A DNA stretch of 64,000 nucleotides from Onchidella celtica (GCA_963931925.1 OZ007580.1:2830690-2894689); one strand, 5' to 3'. Positions 44,468 through 57,428 are shown, numbered from the stretch's first letter. The notes: generated by a model not told the origin, from the sequence alone. Program-made: numbers and translations.

Positions 44468-45293
44468 CTGTGCATAGATCGCTTGTGCTCTTCTCAGTGA
44501 CTCCACTGTATGTCTGTGATCTTCTGATCATATCTATAAACCCGTGAAAAGTGCAAAGTGGCTGTTTTGGGGCCAAACTCGTACTCAAACCCATCACATT
44601 TGTGTTTAATGGTATCTGTAGACTTAGGCCGTGGGATCACAGCTGTAACTTGCCATTCCGTTGCGCTCGCTCCCGGAGAACTTTATTATTATGTATCATT
44701 ATTCTTTTTAATACATGCAAGTTTTATTACGGATTTCAATCAGAAGTAACCAGAGGTGTAAACTGTGTTTTAATTATACTGGAAAATGACTGTAAACAGT
44801 GTCAGACTTTTTTTTTTTATTTATTTTTTGGACGATTTAAATGCAAAAAGCCCCAAAAAGTAATCTTGAAACCCGTTGGAGAATGAAAATGAGTCTGCTC
44901 CCCGAGGCAAGTATTTTCAAAAAATGTTTTTTACCAGGAATGTGCACATTAATGAATGGCAGCATTTAAGTTTTCGTTTATGGTCATCATAAAGAGTACA
45001 TGTACATCAGTTGCAGCGTATTTAGATTTTCCACTACGTAGTAGGACCGAAATATTACAAAGATAAGATAAGACACTGTCTTTTTCGCGCCACCAAAAAA
45101 AAAACGTGCACACAACTTGGGCACAGATGGGGGCGGGGCCCATGGCGCACAGTATGAAAGTAAATTTATGATGCAAAATTGTGGCAGTGCTACTGCGATT
45201 AAAAGAAAAAAAAAGAAAAAATAGCCTGAGAAAACTCAGGATAATGAAAAAGAATAAACAAAGGAAGACAAAAGAGCAAGAACAAGCATAAAG
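44468..45293. other. intergenic, no gene recognised
   Basis: Contains a 45-bp block (44614-44662, GACTTAGGCC...GGATCACAGC) also present at 34650-34694, and a GTGCAAAGTGGC...ACTCAAACCC block resembling 58785-58850, which suggests SINE-like tails. Nothing coding. Confidence 0.45.
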
Positions 45294-45451
45294 AAAGAAG
45301 AGAAAAGAAGAGAAAAGAAGAGAAAAGAAGAGAAAAGAAGAGAAAAGAAGAGAAAAGAAGAGAAAAGAAGAGAAAAGAAGAGAAAAGAAGAGAAAAGAAG
45401 AGAAAAGAAGAGAAAAGAAGAGAAAAGAAGAGAAAAGAAGAGAAAAGAAGA
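45294..45451. repeat. 10-bp AGAAGAGAAA minisatellite
   Basis: About 16 near-perfect copies of a purine-only decamer, about 50 bp downstream of the SLC22 stop. A strict purine/pyrimidine strand split. Confidence 0.95.
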
Positions 45452-45501
45452 AATAGAAGAAGAACAACAATAATAACTCAAACACTCAACTCAGTCAGAG
45501 T

Positions 45502-47206
45502 TCAGACAACAGTTTTGGTCTCCAGGGCAGCAAGGTCTTCAGTCAACTTTTCGGGATCATCAGACTCGCTGCCCGGCACCACCCAATTCTCTCCTAGCAC
45601 ATCTAACATAGGTTTGTCTTTAGTATCAGGTAAAGTCCACATACTGATCGAGGCGATTAGCAACAGACTGCCCATAATTAAGAAGGAAGCATATAAAGGG
45701 AGAGCATTTTTGGGAATGAGATAAGGGGCGATAACACCACCCACTCTAGCGACTGTATTGGACCAGCTAAAAGCAAAACTTCGAATTGTGGTAGGGTAGA
45801 GTTCAGCATTCCAAGACATAATAATACCCCAACAACCATCAAGAGAAGCAATGCAAAGTATGGCTAAAACTGTGGTACTCATGCCTGCACGATTCTCTCC
45901 AATGGTCAGCTGAAGGACCACTATTATGATGCAGACCAGAGTTGCAGAGGCGGTGAATACAAGAGAACCCCAACGACGTCCTAGACAATTGACAACCAGC
46001 GCGGCCAAAGCACGAGCCGGCACTGGTGCAATGGCCATGAGTGCGAAATTGATGTGAAAATTCCCAGAGAAAGATTTCACACCAAATCCTACAGCGAAAT
46101 AGCATAATGATGCCGCAAACCACACAATTCCCATAACAATGGTCGGTTTGCGAAATTCTCCACGGAAAGGTCGCCATAAGTATGTGCTTTGTCAGAATTC
46201 TTCCCCGTTTCTTTCATAGTTGTAAGTTTGGCAAAAATGTTTGGGTTAGGCTCGGGTTTTCTATTCAGTGTAGCAATTTTCCCAGCTGTTCTTTTTGGCT
46301 TTGGAGACACGCCCTTGGACAGCAAGCCATCTCATGCTTTCTGGTGCCCAAAACACAGGTAAGCAGGCCAACGCAGACATACCGGCAATAACAAAATGTA
46401 CGTGTTTCCAGTTTTTCAACCCCATAGTAAACAGTGCAAACACCACTGTGCTGATGCTCCAGTCACGGATGTTAGCGACAATACCCCGACATTTGCGCGG
46501 CAGGAATTCCATGTGGTACACAAAGGACGTGGATATGACAGTCCCATTGGTCAACCCAATGAAGAAGCGAAGGACAATAAACATATACCAGTTAACGGAA
46601 AACGCAGAGATAACGGTCAGAATCGAAGATAAACCAGTTGCTCCGAATACAGTTGCTTTCCGCCCAATTCTGTTAGCTAAAACTCCAGCCAGTATCGCAC
46701 CGCACAGCACACCAACCATTTGGACTGAGATTATCAAAGAAGATATCCACGCTTTGTCACACAGTAGATTCCACTCAGTTACCACGGTAGAAGTGGCGTC
46801 TTTGAACCTGATATTTCCATTGCATATGCCAATCTGGTCACAGGATAGTTCAGTAACTGTCTGGTTATGGCAGACTCTTGATCTTGTGCTGTCAGGCGTT
46901 TCCATCTGTACTGACGTGTTCTTGCCGTCTGCGCCTTGCCCTACAACCAGATGTATATTCTGAACCCAGTAGTATAGATGTTGTCCGGTAAGAAGTTGCA
47001 TTTGTATTACCGAAAATGTGGAAATTTGAGATGTTGCTGTTTGCATGGACGCACTCTATTCCAGGGTTGTATCCGCCGAAGACCATCAACTGCATATTCC
47101 ATGCCATCGGAATCTCATGGAGGTAAACGATGTTTGACAGCATCAGTTGAAACAAGCCATACCCACCAAGCTCTTCAATTAGCTTGTCAGTATTGCCAAA
47201 TGCCAT
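45502..47206 (-). pseudogene. SLC22-type organic ion transporter, three frameshifts
   Basis: Starts MAFGNTDKLIEELGGYG (SLC22 N-terminus). An extracellular loop is followed by VVTEWNLLCDKAW, GVLANRIGRKA, the APESMRWLAVQGR loop motif, LVVNCLGRR, AELYPTTIRS and the SLC22 end LPDTKDKPMLDVLGE. About 560 codons, the usual family length, with no intron inside. Reading it needs three frame changes: in the loop around 46950-47040, at an A5 run (46292-46296), and near 46160-46180. There are no other stops. Minus-strand TTTCGTCTTCCTTAG just before the ATG looks like a 3' splice site, so it is not a plain retrocopy. Either a recent pseudogene or assembly errors. Confidence 0.8.
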
Positions 47207-47843
47207 GGCATTCAGCTAGTACCCTAAGGAAGACGAAAGAAAAAAAAAGAAACATAAAACAGACAAATGTAAAAAAAATTGAGGCTGGGCGAAGCTTCTC
47301 ACAGAGAAGCCCGTTTAGTTCCACAGCTGGCTCAACGTAATACACGTATCGTAAACTTACGTAAATGGAGGCACTTTCTCTAGTAATAATTATGACCATT
47401 GTTGCAGATACCGGTTGTAGGGCCTTGATTAGGGAGGTCCGCGGCTCTTGGCATTTACACCTCATTTTACTTGTTTTTGCTTACTTTTTCTTTCTTTTCT
47501 TCTGTTTTTCGTCATTTCTTCCTCCTCTTCTGTCACGTGTCATACAATAAAGCCCAGACCAGTGATTCCAAGACTTCCAGGCCACATTTCTGGTTCTGCC
47601 ATCTCAGGCTTTCTCAATTCCTCCCCCAGTCTGACTTGTCAGTTACTTAGTTTGTTCCCCACAGTTATACTCTTACAGTGGTTATTAGTAAATGAATTTT
47701 CGAAACTAACCTTCTGTAATTATCTACTGAAATCAAATGAAAAGGTGGAAAAGGTCCTTATTTCAATGGATCATTAGCATTCCATTTTGTTAAATACACA
47801 ATGTGCAGAGTACATTCTTTCTCAGTCTGGCGCTTCTCCTAGA
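47207..47843. other. upstream of the SLC22-type sequence
   Basis: A pyrimidine-rich splice acceptor (minus strand) ends at 47224, implying a 5' UTR exon further upstream. That exon was not identified. Confidence 0.4.
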
Positions 47844-49783
47844 GTACCGGAAAACTGAGCCGGATTTTTAATCCTATTGTTCAAAACTTCAAAGGTAGCT
47901 CGTAAAAGCTGTTGGAAGACTGAGCCGGTTTTTGGCATATCGATTAAACTTAATTTTTCTAACGTGCAAGCAAAGCAAGTATTATTACCGATCCCGACTG
48001 CAGCACCTTACCTTGGCAAGAACTGAATTTTACATAAGAAGAGGAAGAAAACGCAATATTTTTACTGGAAATGTATGCTTTATCTTAACCACAATTATTG
48101 TGGTTACGTAGGGTGATCCAGATTTTACTTCCCCATCATCTGGAAATTAATAAATATATAAATAAATAAAAATCAGAACTTAAAAGATAACCCAGTGATT
48201 TAAAAAAAAACAAAACACAAGCTTAATTGCAAGCTGAAATATAACTGTGTTACTTGTTATAAAACTGCGTTAATAAAATAATATTATGGTCATTGAACTT
48301 TTGTAACAAAGCATGGCATTCTCTAAATCCACATGGTAATAATTGTGGTTTGAACTCAAAATCATGTTCACTGTCACAAATCCCAGACTGGGAGATGTAA
48401 TAAATTATGACCGGACAACAATCACGAACGAACAAGTTTAACACTTAACAGAACAACCCATCAGACTCACACATTTATTAAACATAATTATACAGATAAT
48501 AGCGCAATTACATACATTATATTATTGAAATTAACTACCGTACAACGGCCTTATTCCCACATGCCCTCTTCCTCGGATCCACAACCCGGTAGTTACTTCC
48601 TAAAGACACTTCGGCCTCAGCCTCTCCCCTCCGGGTCTTAATAGCACATTAATAATTCACGGGCACTGCAGTCTCTCAATATCACCTTCCTATTGTCATA
48701 CACCTTAGCATTCCACTAGCACCTCAGCAGGGCAAGAGCACATCATTTCAATAGCCCATCAACATGGCGATAGCACATTATCATTTCGATAGCCCATCAA
48801 CATGGCAATAGTACATTATCACATTCACGCTCATATCTACGTCCCTGTCCGTGGCCTGACTGCCACGACTTTATGTGCCTCTACTGTCCTGCACCGACAG
48901 CCTCACTTCTGGCCTATGTGTGGCCTCCGGCCCTATGCTGGCCTATCCCCTGTGCTCATCGAGGTGGCTCTTCGGCCCGTCCCCGACACCTACAAGAATA
49001 ACATTACATTGGTATAATACCCTACCATTTCTATTCACTCCACCTCTCCTTACAACCCATGAAGCGTACACACAATAGTTCACCTTTCACTCACCAAACA
49101 TCTTACGGTAACACACCTCCCTCGGAGTACACAATACTCACTCGTGCTACAAATCCATGAACTCACTTTCATCTATCGCTCATGGCGCACATTGCTATAT
49201 CCAATATCAAGGACTTCCACATTCCTCACATATGCTTATTTACATCATGGTAATAGACGAATATAATACATCAATCATAATTATCAATCAACGTTCTACC
49301 TACCAGTCATCACTGGAAAAACACTCTCATCCGTCTTCCGACTGCTCCCCTTATGTTCGCCCGCTGGGCTCTTACTAGCGTCCGTTCAGTAGGACCTTCT
49401 AACTTGCAGTGATAGTAATACAGCGCTTTCGCCTCATTCAGACCCCCCACTACTCACAACATGCACGCTTAACTTACTTGTCTACGTGCGTTAATTTTAC
49501 TCTCCTCCTTTCCCCCCGTAATTATTAACTATCGCTCACTCCACTCGTGACATTCACTGCCAAGTCTTTGTAACATATCTAATAGTCTATCAAAAGATCT
49601 ATCATGTTTATACAGTCCAGTGTCTTTAGGGTTGGTACATTAGTCTAATTGATCTGAAGTTCGAAAACAACATAGTCGATATCTACAACAACAAAAACGG
49701 CTCAGTTTTCCAACAGGGCTCGGCGGCTTATTGCGCAATGCGTCGCATAGCAGGTGAAAAACCGGCTCGGTCTTCCGCACCCC
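47844..49783 (-). mobile_element. MULE-type element L, deletion derivative, with nested solo LTR
   Basis: Left end 47844-47962 is the inverted copy of the right end of element R2 (52050-52166). Its right end 49584-49783 is the inverted copy of the left end of R2 (50925-51120). Both kinds of end carry two copies of GGAARACTGAGCCGG spaced about 65-75 bp. So L is a second copy of the same element in opposite orientation. It has no transposase; a solo LTR (48372-49552) fills most of it. Confidence 0.65.
48372..49552 (-). mobile_element. solo LTR A4, long form
   Basis: 1181 bp, reverse orientation, ends TGTCACAAATCC...CTCGTGACA. Perfect 5-bp duplication TTCAC (48367-48371, 49553-49557). Contains the GT...AG segment at 48990-49303 (minus strand: ACTG|GTAGGT ... 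TTCTTGTAG|GTGTC). Confidence 0.95.
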
Positions 49784-49916
49784 TCCATCTATTCCTAGTC
49801 CTGAACCCCCTTCCCTACCCCCGACTAAAATCCCTCCCAAGCGAGCAAAATGCCTTCCGCTGGAGAATAACTGGCCAGAATATGGAAACTTTTGGAGACA
49901 CCCTGTAAAGCAAATA

Positions 49917-50747
49917 CAGTGGAACCTGCTTAAACCGAAATTCAGGGGCCCAACAATTGTTTTTGGTATTAAAAGTATTTCGCATAAAAAGTAATTGGTT
50001 TAAAATCACAATTTTCAGTCCGATAAAAGTAATCAAAACAAAACACATTGGAAGTTTTATTTTAAGACACCCCCCCCCCCCGCCTTGATGTACTGTATGT
50101 GCACATTTTGTCATGTGCATTTGGACAGTCTGTCCGACCCAGAGATCAGCGGCGAAAAACAAACAAACAAACAAATTGGTACGTTTGGGAAACAATCACG
50201 TGTGGGAGAAAGAACAAAATATTGATTAAGCGTTTTTGCGATAGTCTGAGAAAACCGCCAAAACAGTGGAGTGGTAATGGACAGGTTGTATGTTAAGTCG
50301 ACAAGCACTGTTAGTGAGTGTATTGTAGTCCATGTCTGGCCATTTCGTAACACCCTATGGAAAGGTGTAATGACGAGAAGGGGACGGGTGGTGAGCTGCT
50401 CGCCTCTCACTTGTCTTCCATCTTCGCCGTACTCAATATCATATACCCCCCGCCCCGCCCCCAGCAAACCCATTTAGTAGATCAGCGTTGTCGACATGAA
50501 CTGACCCAGCTCGAAAGGGAATAAAATTTCGAGATTTTTTTGGGGGGGGAGGGAGGGGGGGGCACCCTCAGTCGACCGAGTAAATCACAGAGAATCTTTC
50601 GGTTAAAAGGTTTTCCTATGATTTTCTTTGCGTATAAAGAGCTGCAAGTGTATAAAAACTATAGAAGGATAACCCCGGGGCCGAGGAAATTTTTCGGTTA
50701 AAAATGATTTTTTCATTATCCGCTTTCGGTATAAGTGGGTTCCACTG
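49917..50747. mobile_element. pogo/Tigger-like MITE
   Basis: Inverted ends CAGTGGAACCTGCTTAAACC and CAGTGGAACCCACTTATACC (as complement), bounded by TA on both sides. This is the typical end and target of pogo/Tigger-type Tc1-mariner elements. 831 bp, no transposase. Contains a long G-rich run near 50531-50562. Confidence 0.7.
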
Positions 50748-50924
50748 TACAAGTATTCACTATGGGCGCAATCATCCAAGAATATGGCCACTGGTGTGTC
50801 ACAGAGACGCCAAGATCCAGTCATCTGTATGAAATTGTCATGATCACCATGAACGGGATGCCTACATGGCCCGCCAACCTAAAAGGATGTTCGGGTCATG
50901 TGCTAAACTTACATTCTTGAAGGG

Positions 50925-52166
50925 GGTACGGAAGACTGAGCCGGTTTTTCACCTGTTATGCAACGCATTGCGCAATAAGCCGCCGACCCCTGTTGGAAAA
51001 CTGAGCCGGTTTTTTGTTGTAGATATCGACTATGTTGTTTTCGAACTTTAGATCGATTAGCCTGATGTACCAACCCTAAAGCACTGGACTGTATAAACAT
51101 GATAGATCTTTGGATAGACTCAGTATGCTAACACACAACAGGAACAGTCACAAACTGTCTGTGCGCGCTCGCCTAACAGCTCAATAGGCTAGCCATGCTT
51201 TTCGCCTGTCGACGCACCTTCCTAGAGACTACAATAAAAGCCTGTCAGTTTCATGTCGGTCAAGCATGGTACCGAAAACTTCAACAAATTGGACTACCTT
51301 CTGAGTACAAGTCTACCAGTGAAACTGCAATGAGGCTAAAATCCTTTTTTGGCTTACCGGCACTTGAGCCTAGTGAAGTACAAGATTGCTTTGCTTTTGT
51401 CATCATGGCCCAGTGCCCAGACCAGGATGATGACAAACTCACAATGTTTTCTGACTATGTTTTTGACAACTACATTTCTTCAACTGCCAGATACCCGCCC
51501 AGTTTGTGGACTTGTCTTGAAAGTTCCATCAGAACGACCAATGCATCCAAAAGTTTTCATAAACATTTTGCAAGCCACTTTACATCGCCGCATCGAAACA
51601 TATTTCTGTTCATCGAAAAACTCGCAGAAGAACAGCTACTAACTGACATAAAGGTCAGATCATCCTATCAGTACCACAATGTTCCTGTGAGACGCTTGCG
51701 TGAGCGTGAGAGAATTAGGGAGACCCTCATTACTGAGTACAATGACCAAAGGCTGTCCCAGGCAGAGTTTGTGCACAAAATGGCTCTCAAGATGCTACCC
51801 GTCAAGTTGTGAGGCCCCTTTTAATATTTTTAAAATAATTTTTATCATGATTTTAACAGCTCTCAATATAAACATTATCCTGCTCAAAATCCGACTTCCA
51901 CCTCCCCGTGGTGAGCAGGGGGCAACACGTATCAAGACCGTTTCAATGAGCTGTTATAATTACATGCATTTAATTCTTACAAAATTCACCAGAAAAAAAA
52001 AGCAAAGAAACAGTCTCAATAAGTGGCGAAAGGAAGAGGTTGACTAGTCGTTAGAAAAATTAAGTATCGATATGCCAAAAACCGGCTCAGTCTTCCAACA
52101 GCTTTTACAAGCTACCTTTGAAGTTTTGAACAATAGGATTAAAAATCCGGCTCAGTTTTCCGGTAC
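50925..52166 (+). mobile_element. MULE-type element R2, with transposase C-terminal remnant
   Basis: Ends start GGGGTACGGAAGACTGAGCC and, from the right, GGGTACCGGAAAACTGAGCC. The first 196 bp and last 117 bp are inverted copies of the ends of element L. Carries a 205-codon transposase remnant. No clear 9-bp target duplication seen. Confidence 0.7.
51195..51812 (+). pseudogene. Mutator-like (MULE) transposase, C-terminal fragment, 205 aa
   Basis: Contains the CQFHVGQAWYRKLQ element (the CxxH motif of Mutator-like DDE transposases), LKSFFGLPAL, FSDYVFDNYI, PPSLWTCLE and RTTNASKSFHKHF. In related transposases the last motif is TTN..E(S/G)(F/W)H with the catalytic Glu. Here that position is Lys (AAA), so the fragment is catalytically dead even apart from lacking the zinc finger and the first two Asp residues. 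The frame is open and ends in TGA at 51812. Confidence 0.7.
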
Positions 52167-53615
52167 CCAAATAGTTCGTGAATAGGTTTAGTGGCTCAGG
52201 CACCGCTGTGTAACCCGGTCCATGGGTTGTCTATGTCTGTTGACGAGGTCTGGCGCGGTCGTACTGTGCCAAACCCACTTGATGAAACACATGACCGTGA
52301 CAGTATTTTGACATGTTCACATCCTGTTTACAAAAACCTGCCTTGGTCGGACTGAGAGTAAATCTCGGTCTATAATAATTATCTCCCGTTAAATCTGAAC
52401 TGGCCAACCAAATGACAAAAGTAATCTGGTAGTAATGAAATCACAGGCATTAGGAGGAATGCAAAGTTATATGTGGAGACATTTTGAACTGCACAGCTGT
52501 CTATGAAAGTAACATTTTGGAACAGAAATCCCCTATTGCGGTCATTGAAAGTTTCAGTTGTCAGTCTTTTTTGTGGCCATGAAACTAAATTTTTGGAATA
52601 GCCTCTTATAGGGCCATGAATTTTATATTTCGTATCTAATAATTTTTTTTCCGATCGGGGAATTCACAATCATCTCCCAGCCATGAAGGTCACTTTTTGG
52701 AGCATCTGTAGTCTCTTTTATGGACAGAAAGGTAATTATTGGACAAACGCATATTTGTGCGACTTTGTTGTGTTGCTGTACCGTGGCAGTCCCGTTGCAT
52801 TAAAAAAATAATAATAATCTAGGCCAATGATTCGAGAGATGCTCACACAAGCAACACTTGCGGTCATTACAGATTCAAGGGAAACATGAAACTATAGATA
52901 GTTCACCGAGGCGTGATCACAGTTTAGTTGGATTTTCCCAGCTATTACGAAATACAGCGTCCTGAATTTCTGCATGCAGTCTTACATTTATCATGAGCCT
53001 ACAAATCTTGAATTTGAAATTTGTGCACAGCACCATTCTTTCAAAGCGGCGAATTCCTTTGATCTTATCTCTGTTTTCAACTTAATAGGCCCCAAACTTA
53101 TTGATGTTTACAGTATATGTGTGTTCCAACATGATCTGTCACTTCTCGGTTCCGTGTAGTTGATCTAAATTTCTAAATATAGTAACAATCTGTGGTGTAT
53201 TGTAGTGGCGTAGCGTCACGTTACGGACTTGAGGCTTGCTTTACACGTAAATGCACTTACTGTTCCTTTCCTGTAAGATAAAGTTACTACAGATTCATTA
53301 CTTATCTATTGAAAACAACTTTCTAGTTATGCTAAACCATAACATCCTATGAAAGATAAAGTTTGTAAAGTAGCTAGGATTTCCAATCTGTAATAGGTTA
53401 TGAGAGATATACATATCGAGATATGACCACCCTTTCCCCTACGAGTCCCTGTCATTGCAAGAGCATGGCCTTGTGGGTACAATGATCAGGTTGCGGACTT
53501 GGGACAGCCTTAGGCCCATTAGAAAGGTTAGCCCTAAAAAGGTTTTGGGTTTGTTGTTTTTTTTGTTTCAAAGCAGGCAAGCACTTTTCTATGTTTTTAA
53601 AAATGTTTTATCATC
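52167..53615. other. intergenic, no gene recognised
   Basis: No coding block or clear repeat seen on either strand. Confidence 0.5.
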
Positions 53616-53810
53616 TCAGTCGCTTTCTGAGTCGGATGTCTGCATTGGATAGATGACGGTATTCGGTTGCATGAAATGAAGGCCCTCGTGTTGCCAGTAT
53701 TCTTCCTCCAGCCGCAATACATGATCTTCGCACTTCCAGAAACATTGTGCAGCGACTGTTTTCGATGCTGCCTGAGTTAGATTTTGGATGTCTGACAGTT
53801 TGAAGGTCAT
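53616..53810 (-). pseudogene. possible pogo/Jerky-type transposase C-terminal tail
   Basis: Minus-strand frame of 64 codons: LSDIQNLTQAASKTVAAQCF followed by WKC and an acidic end TSDSESD. The A...T...CF.K pattern resembles the end of DDE_1 (Tigger/Jerky-like) proteins, which close with a helix before an acidic tail. No catalytic part nearby, so a weak call. Confidence 0.25.
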
Positions 53811-53919
53811 TCTGAAAACTGAAAGATCTCTGATAACGCCTCTGACCTCTGCGTTGGCCTACCAGTGAACAATTACGAGGGTTTGTTTTTAAACTCACTT
53901 TAATCCCGTGCTGAACCAA

Positions 53920-55140
53920 ATTTTAGTGGGGCTCAAAACGATGTGTTAAATTATTACAGTAAACCACCAAATGTTTACCCTTGTCGGTGCTCTTTATTAT
54001 TTTATATACCGCAAATAAACAAACTCGAAAACTACTTTATTAGTTCGGGGGAAAAAAAATCTGGGTTAGGGTCATCACAAATCTAAGACTTCACGCCAAA
54101 TTACATTAAAAAATCTTCGACGGTTGCAAGGCCACGAGCAGTTTTCTGCGATCATGCCTCGGTGAGCGGACTAAAACATGCGTATGCCTAGCCTAATTCC
54201 TTTTGGTGGTCTTGAAAGTAAATTTTGGGTCAGGAATCTTTTTGGTGTGCAGAAATACGCTGGTGATCTAGCTCGCTATTTACACATTTGTGCTGGGGAA
54301 TTTAAACTGTCGAAAAAAAGGGCAACCGTAATATTAAATTCATAGAGGTGAAAGTCAATTATTAGGGCCTAACGGAATTTTACGTCACATCCAGTTGTCC
54401 GTGTCCTAAGCTGGAAGGATTCTGGAAGGGGTTAGGAACTGGTCTAATTGACACAGCGTCGATATAACTATAGGATAATACAGAACATGATGAATATCGG
54501 CGTATCGGCGATTAAAAAAGTGTGTCAGTCGGCACAGCTGGGAATATCAAAAGTTATGGGCAGTGAAAAGTCTGTGGACGTTGACTTACCTTGAAATGGT
54601 ACAAGCGAGAAACTGCTAGACTAGAACAAAACTGTGCCGTCAACTCCGTGCAGTGAAGGCCGGGGAGCGTTTGACCAGCATTGCCAGGAAAAGATACTTG
54701 GCAGCATAGATATACACTAGTGAATTAGACTCCACGCGTCGCTTCGCCAGCCGTCTCTGTCCCTGCTTTCCGACGCGAGCCGGAATGGTCCGCATTGAAA
54801 CCCCATCTCACCATCGCGGTGTGGGCTGAGCGCTCGATGCTGCCTAGGTAAGGGGTTGAAAAATAGCGGTGATTGTGATTGATTTTGTAGCTTTAATTTG
54901 ATTGTGATTGATTTTGTAACTTTCATTTGTTTATAGTCACTCACATACCATTTCCGTACACTATGACATAAAATTGAATAAAATTCCTTGATTGAAAAAA
55001 AAAACACAAAAACAACACCAGACTGATTAAACCGATACAACTCACCACAATTACAATGTAAAGCCAATGGTGTTAATGTGCATGACACGGTGCGAGAGGG
55101 TGGGGTAAGCCCAGACGGAAGTCAACGGATGATGAGAATA
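53920..55140. other. intergenic, nothing recognised
   Basis: No coding or repeat structure seen. The 123-codon minus-strand frame at 54717-55088 has no recognisable motif. Confidence 0.5.
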
Positions 55141-55455
<315 letters not shown>

Positions 55456-55468
55456 AAGATAGATAGAT

Positions 55469-56826
55469 TGTCAAGATTAAATACGTTGGCCTAAGAGTGA
55501 ATGTAACTATTGTGAAAAACCAAGATATCTGTTGGAGTGGCCTTAAAACATTGTCGTCTGTGATGTCAACTTGTAACAGTAACAAATTAGAATAGACGGG
55601 AAATTAGCATAGCGGAAGTTTGAAACAGTAATAGAACTCTTCGTATATTGATAATTATAAGAAAAGTAAAAGTAAACATGTATATTGGTAGCTAGTAAAG
55701 AGTTAAATAAAAGCCGTTAAGGTTTAGAGGGAAGATTAGCGCCCCAGTTTTAATTTGAAGAGGGGATTATATTTTTGCTGACGTCATTGACGGTTGAAGA
55801 GCTAACCAATGAGGGATGGCGTAGAGATCGCAACGCCTTGCTGGCGCTTGCGGTGGTACTTCTTCTTCACTTCCATGCAGATCGTCCTCTGTGCTGGTGG
55901 TCGGCGTTGTCTCTGGCCTGACGAGAGAATTTTGTGGATATGAATAATTTATTATGCCTAGCGTCGCTCGTTGACAGCTATGGCAATGTGAGCAATTGAA
56001 AACGCAGTTCTATTCTTAACCTGGCCTAGCGCCAGGGCAATGGTGAGTTGTGAAAACATCAGGGACACGCTTCGTCGAGACTAGACCTAGAAGACGAGTG
56101 TAGTCAGCGTAAACTTATCCTGTTATGGAGAACGAGATGATATCACCAGGAATGGATGTTTAAAACCTAAAACTGTTCATGATGAGACTGGGATTTGCCA
56201 GTCCATCATAGATCTAGTTACATATCGATGTTATATGAAATTTTATTGTAGATGTAGCAAATTGTGAGATACACTACTCTACCTATAGATCTGGAGACTA
56301 GATCTAGGTTTTGTTGTTAATTCTGAACATTTATCATGCCTATGTGGTGTCTCCATAGTGAGCTAGGCAAGCCATAAATATGAAATGATTAGTAGAGTAT
56401 TATATTAGAGTTTTAGACAGTGTTAGTATTAGAAGAAATAATGGTTTAGTGTTTCAGTGGAGGATTTACAAGGATTTGGAATTATAATAATTAAATTAGA
56501 AGTAAATCAACGTTTAGGACATAATAGTTTTGAATCTGAATATGTTATGAATTTAATATGAATTATTGTGATATTGTTTCTGATTCATATTTGTTATTGT
56601 AGTTAGAGTAGTAATTAAACGCTGCAGGTCTGCCAGTTAATCTATTTGTTATTTAGTATCTGGTGTGTGAGTGGAATTTAGATTTAGATTTAATACCTCT
56701 CAAATTATAAAAATGCATTCGAACACATAAACCCATGCATCTAAATTAACAAATATAACACACCATTCTTAACATCTTAAAGTGGGTTTACATCTGGAAG
56801 GAAAACTTAATTGGCAGCCCCTGACT
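55469..56826 (+). mobile_element. LTR-like unit inside the (GATA)n tract
   Basis: Non-repetitive 1358-bp block in the middle of GATA repeats, starting TGTCAAGATT and ending CCCCTGACT. TAGAT lies on both sides, but in a GATA tract that is weak evidence. No coding. Could be a solo LTR with a mutated last base. Confidence 0.35.
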
Positions 56827-56910
<84 letters not shown>

Positions 56911-57327
56911 GATAGATAGATAGATAGATAGGAACAGACAGGATCAGATCAGATCAGACCAGAATAGATCAGATCAGATCAGAATATATCAGAGCAGATC
57001 AGATCAGAATAGATCAGAGCAGATCAGATCAGAATAGATCAAATCAGAATAGATCAGATCAGATCAGAATAGATCAGATAGATCAGAATAGATCAAAATA
57101 GATCAGAATAGATCTGAATAGATCAGAATAGATCCGCATAGATCAGAATATATCAGATCAGATCAGAATAGATCAGATCAGAATATATCAGATCAGGATA
57201 GATCAGATCAGAATAGATCAGATCAGAATAGATCAGATCAGAATAGTTCAAAATAGATCAGATCAGAATAGAAAGATAAGATAAATAGAATAGATAGATA
57301 GAATAAATAGAATAGATAGATGGAATC

Positions 57328-57387
<60 letters not shown>

Positions 57388-57428
57388 TAGATAGATAGAT
57401 AGATAGATAGATACAGACAGACAGGCAG
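56827..57428. repeat. (GATA)n and AGATCAGAAT minisatellite
   Basis: GATA runs at 56827-56932 and about 57277-57425 enclose about 330 bp of AGATCAGAAT/AGATCAGATC units (5- and 10-bp periods). The middle appears to have grown from a changed GATA unit. Confidence 0.9.

Noticed and set aside
34700-44472. Target duplication around the second R copy
   Set aside because: The 5-bp flanks CACGC and CTGTG do not match, so this copy is listed without one.
45236-45485. Phe/Ser/Leu-rich minus-strand frames
   Set aside because: Translation of the AGAAGAGAAA minisatellite.
47844-52166. A single large transposon with 117-bp terminal inverted repeats
   Set aside because: The inner inverted pair and the orientation of the motif pairs fit two inverted copies better. 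No target duplication supports the single-element reading.
53611-53919. 102-codon minus-strand frame
   Set aside because: It is the alternative frame of the more plausible 53616-53810 segment and has no recognisable motif.
54717-55088. 123-codon minus-strand frame as a gene
   Set aside because: No domain, no conserved pattern, and no supporting signals.
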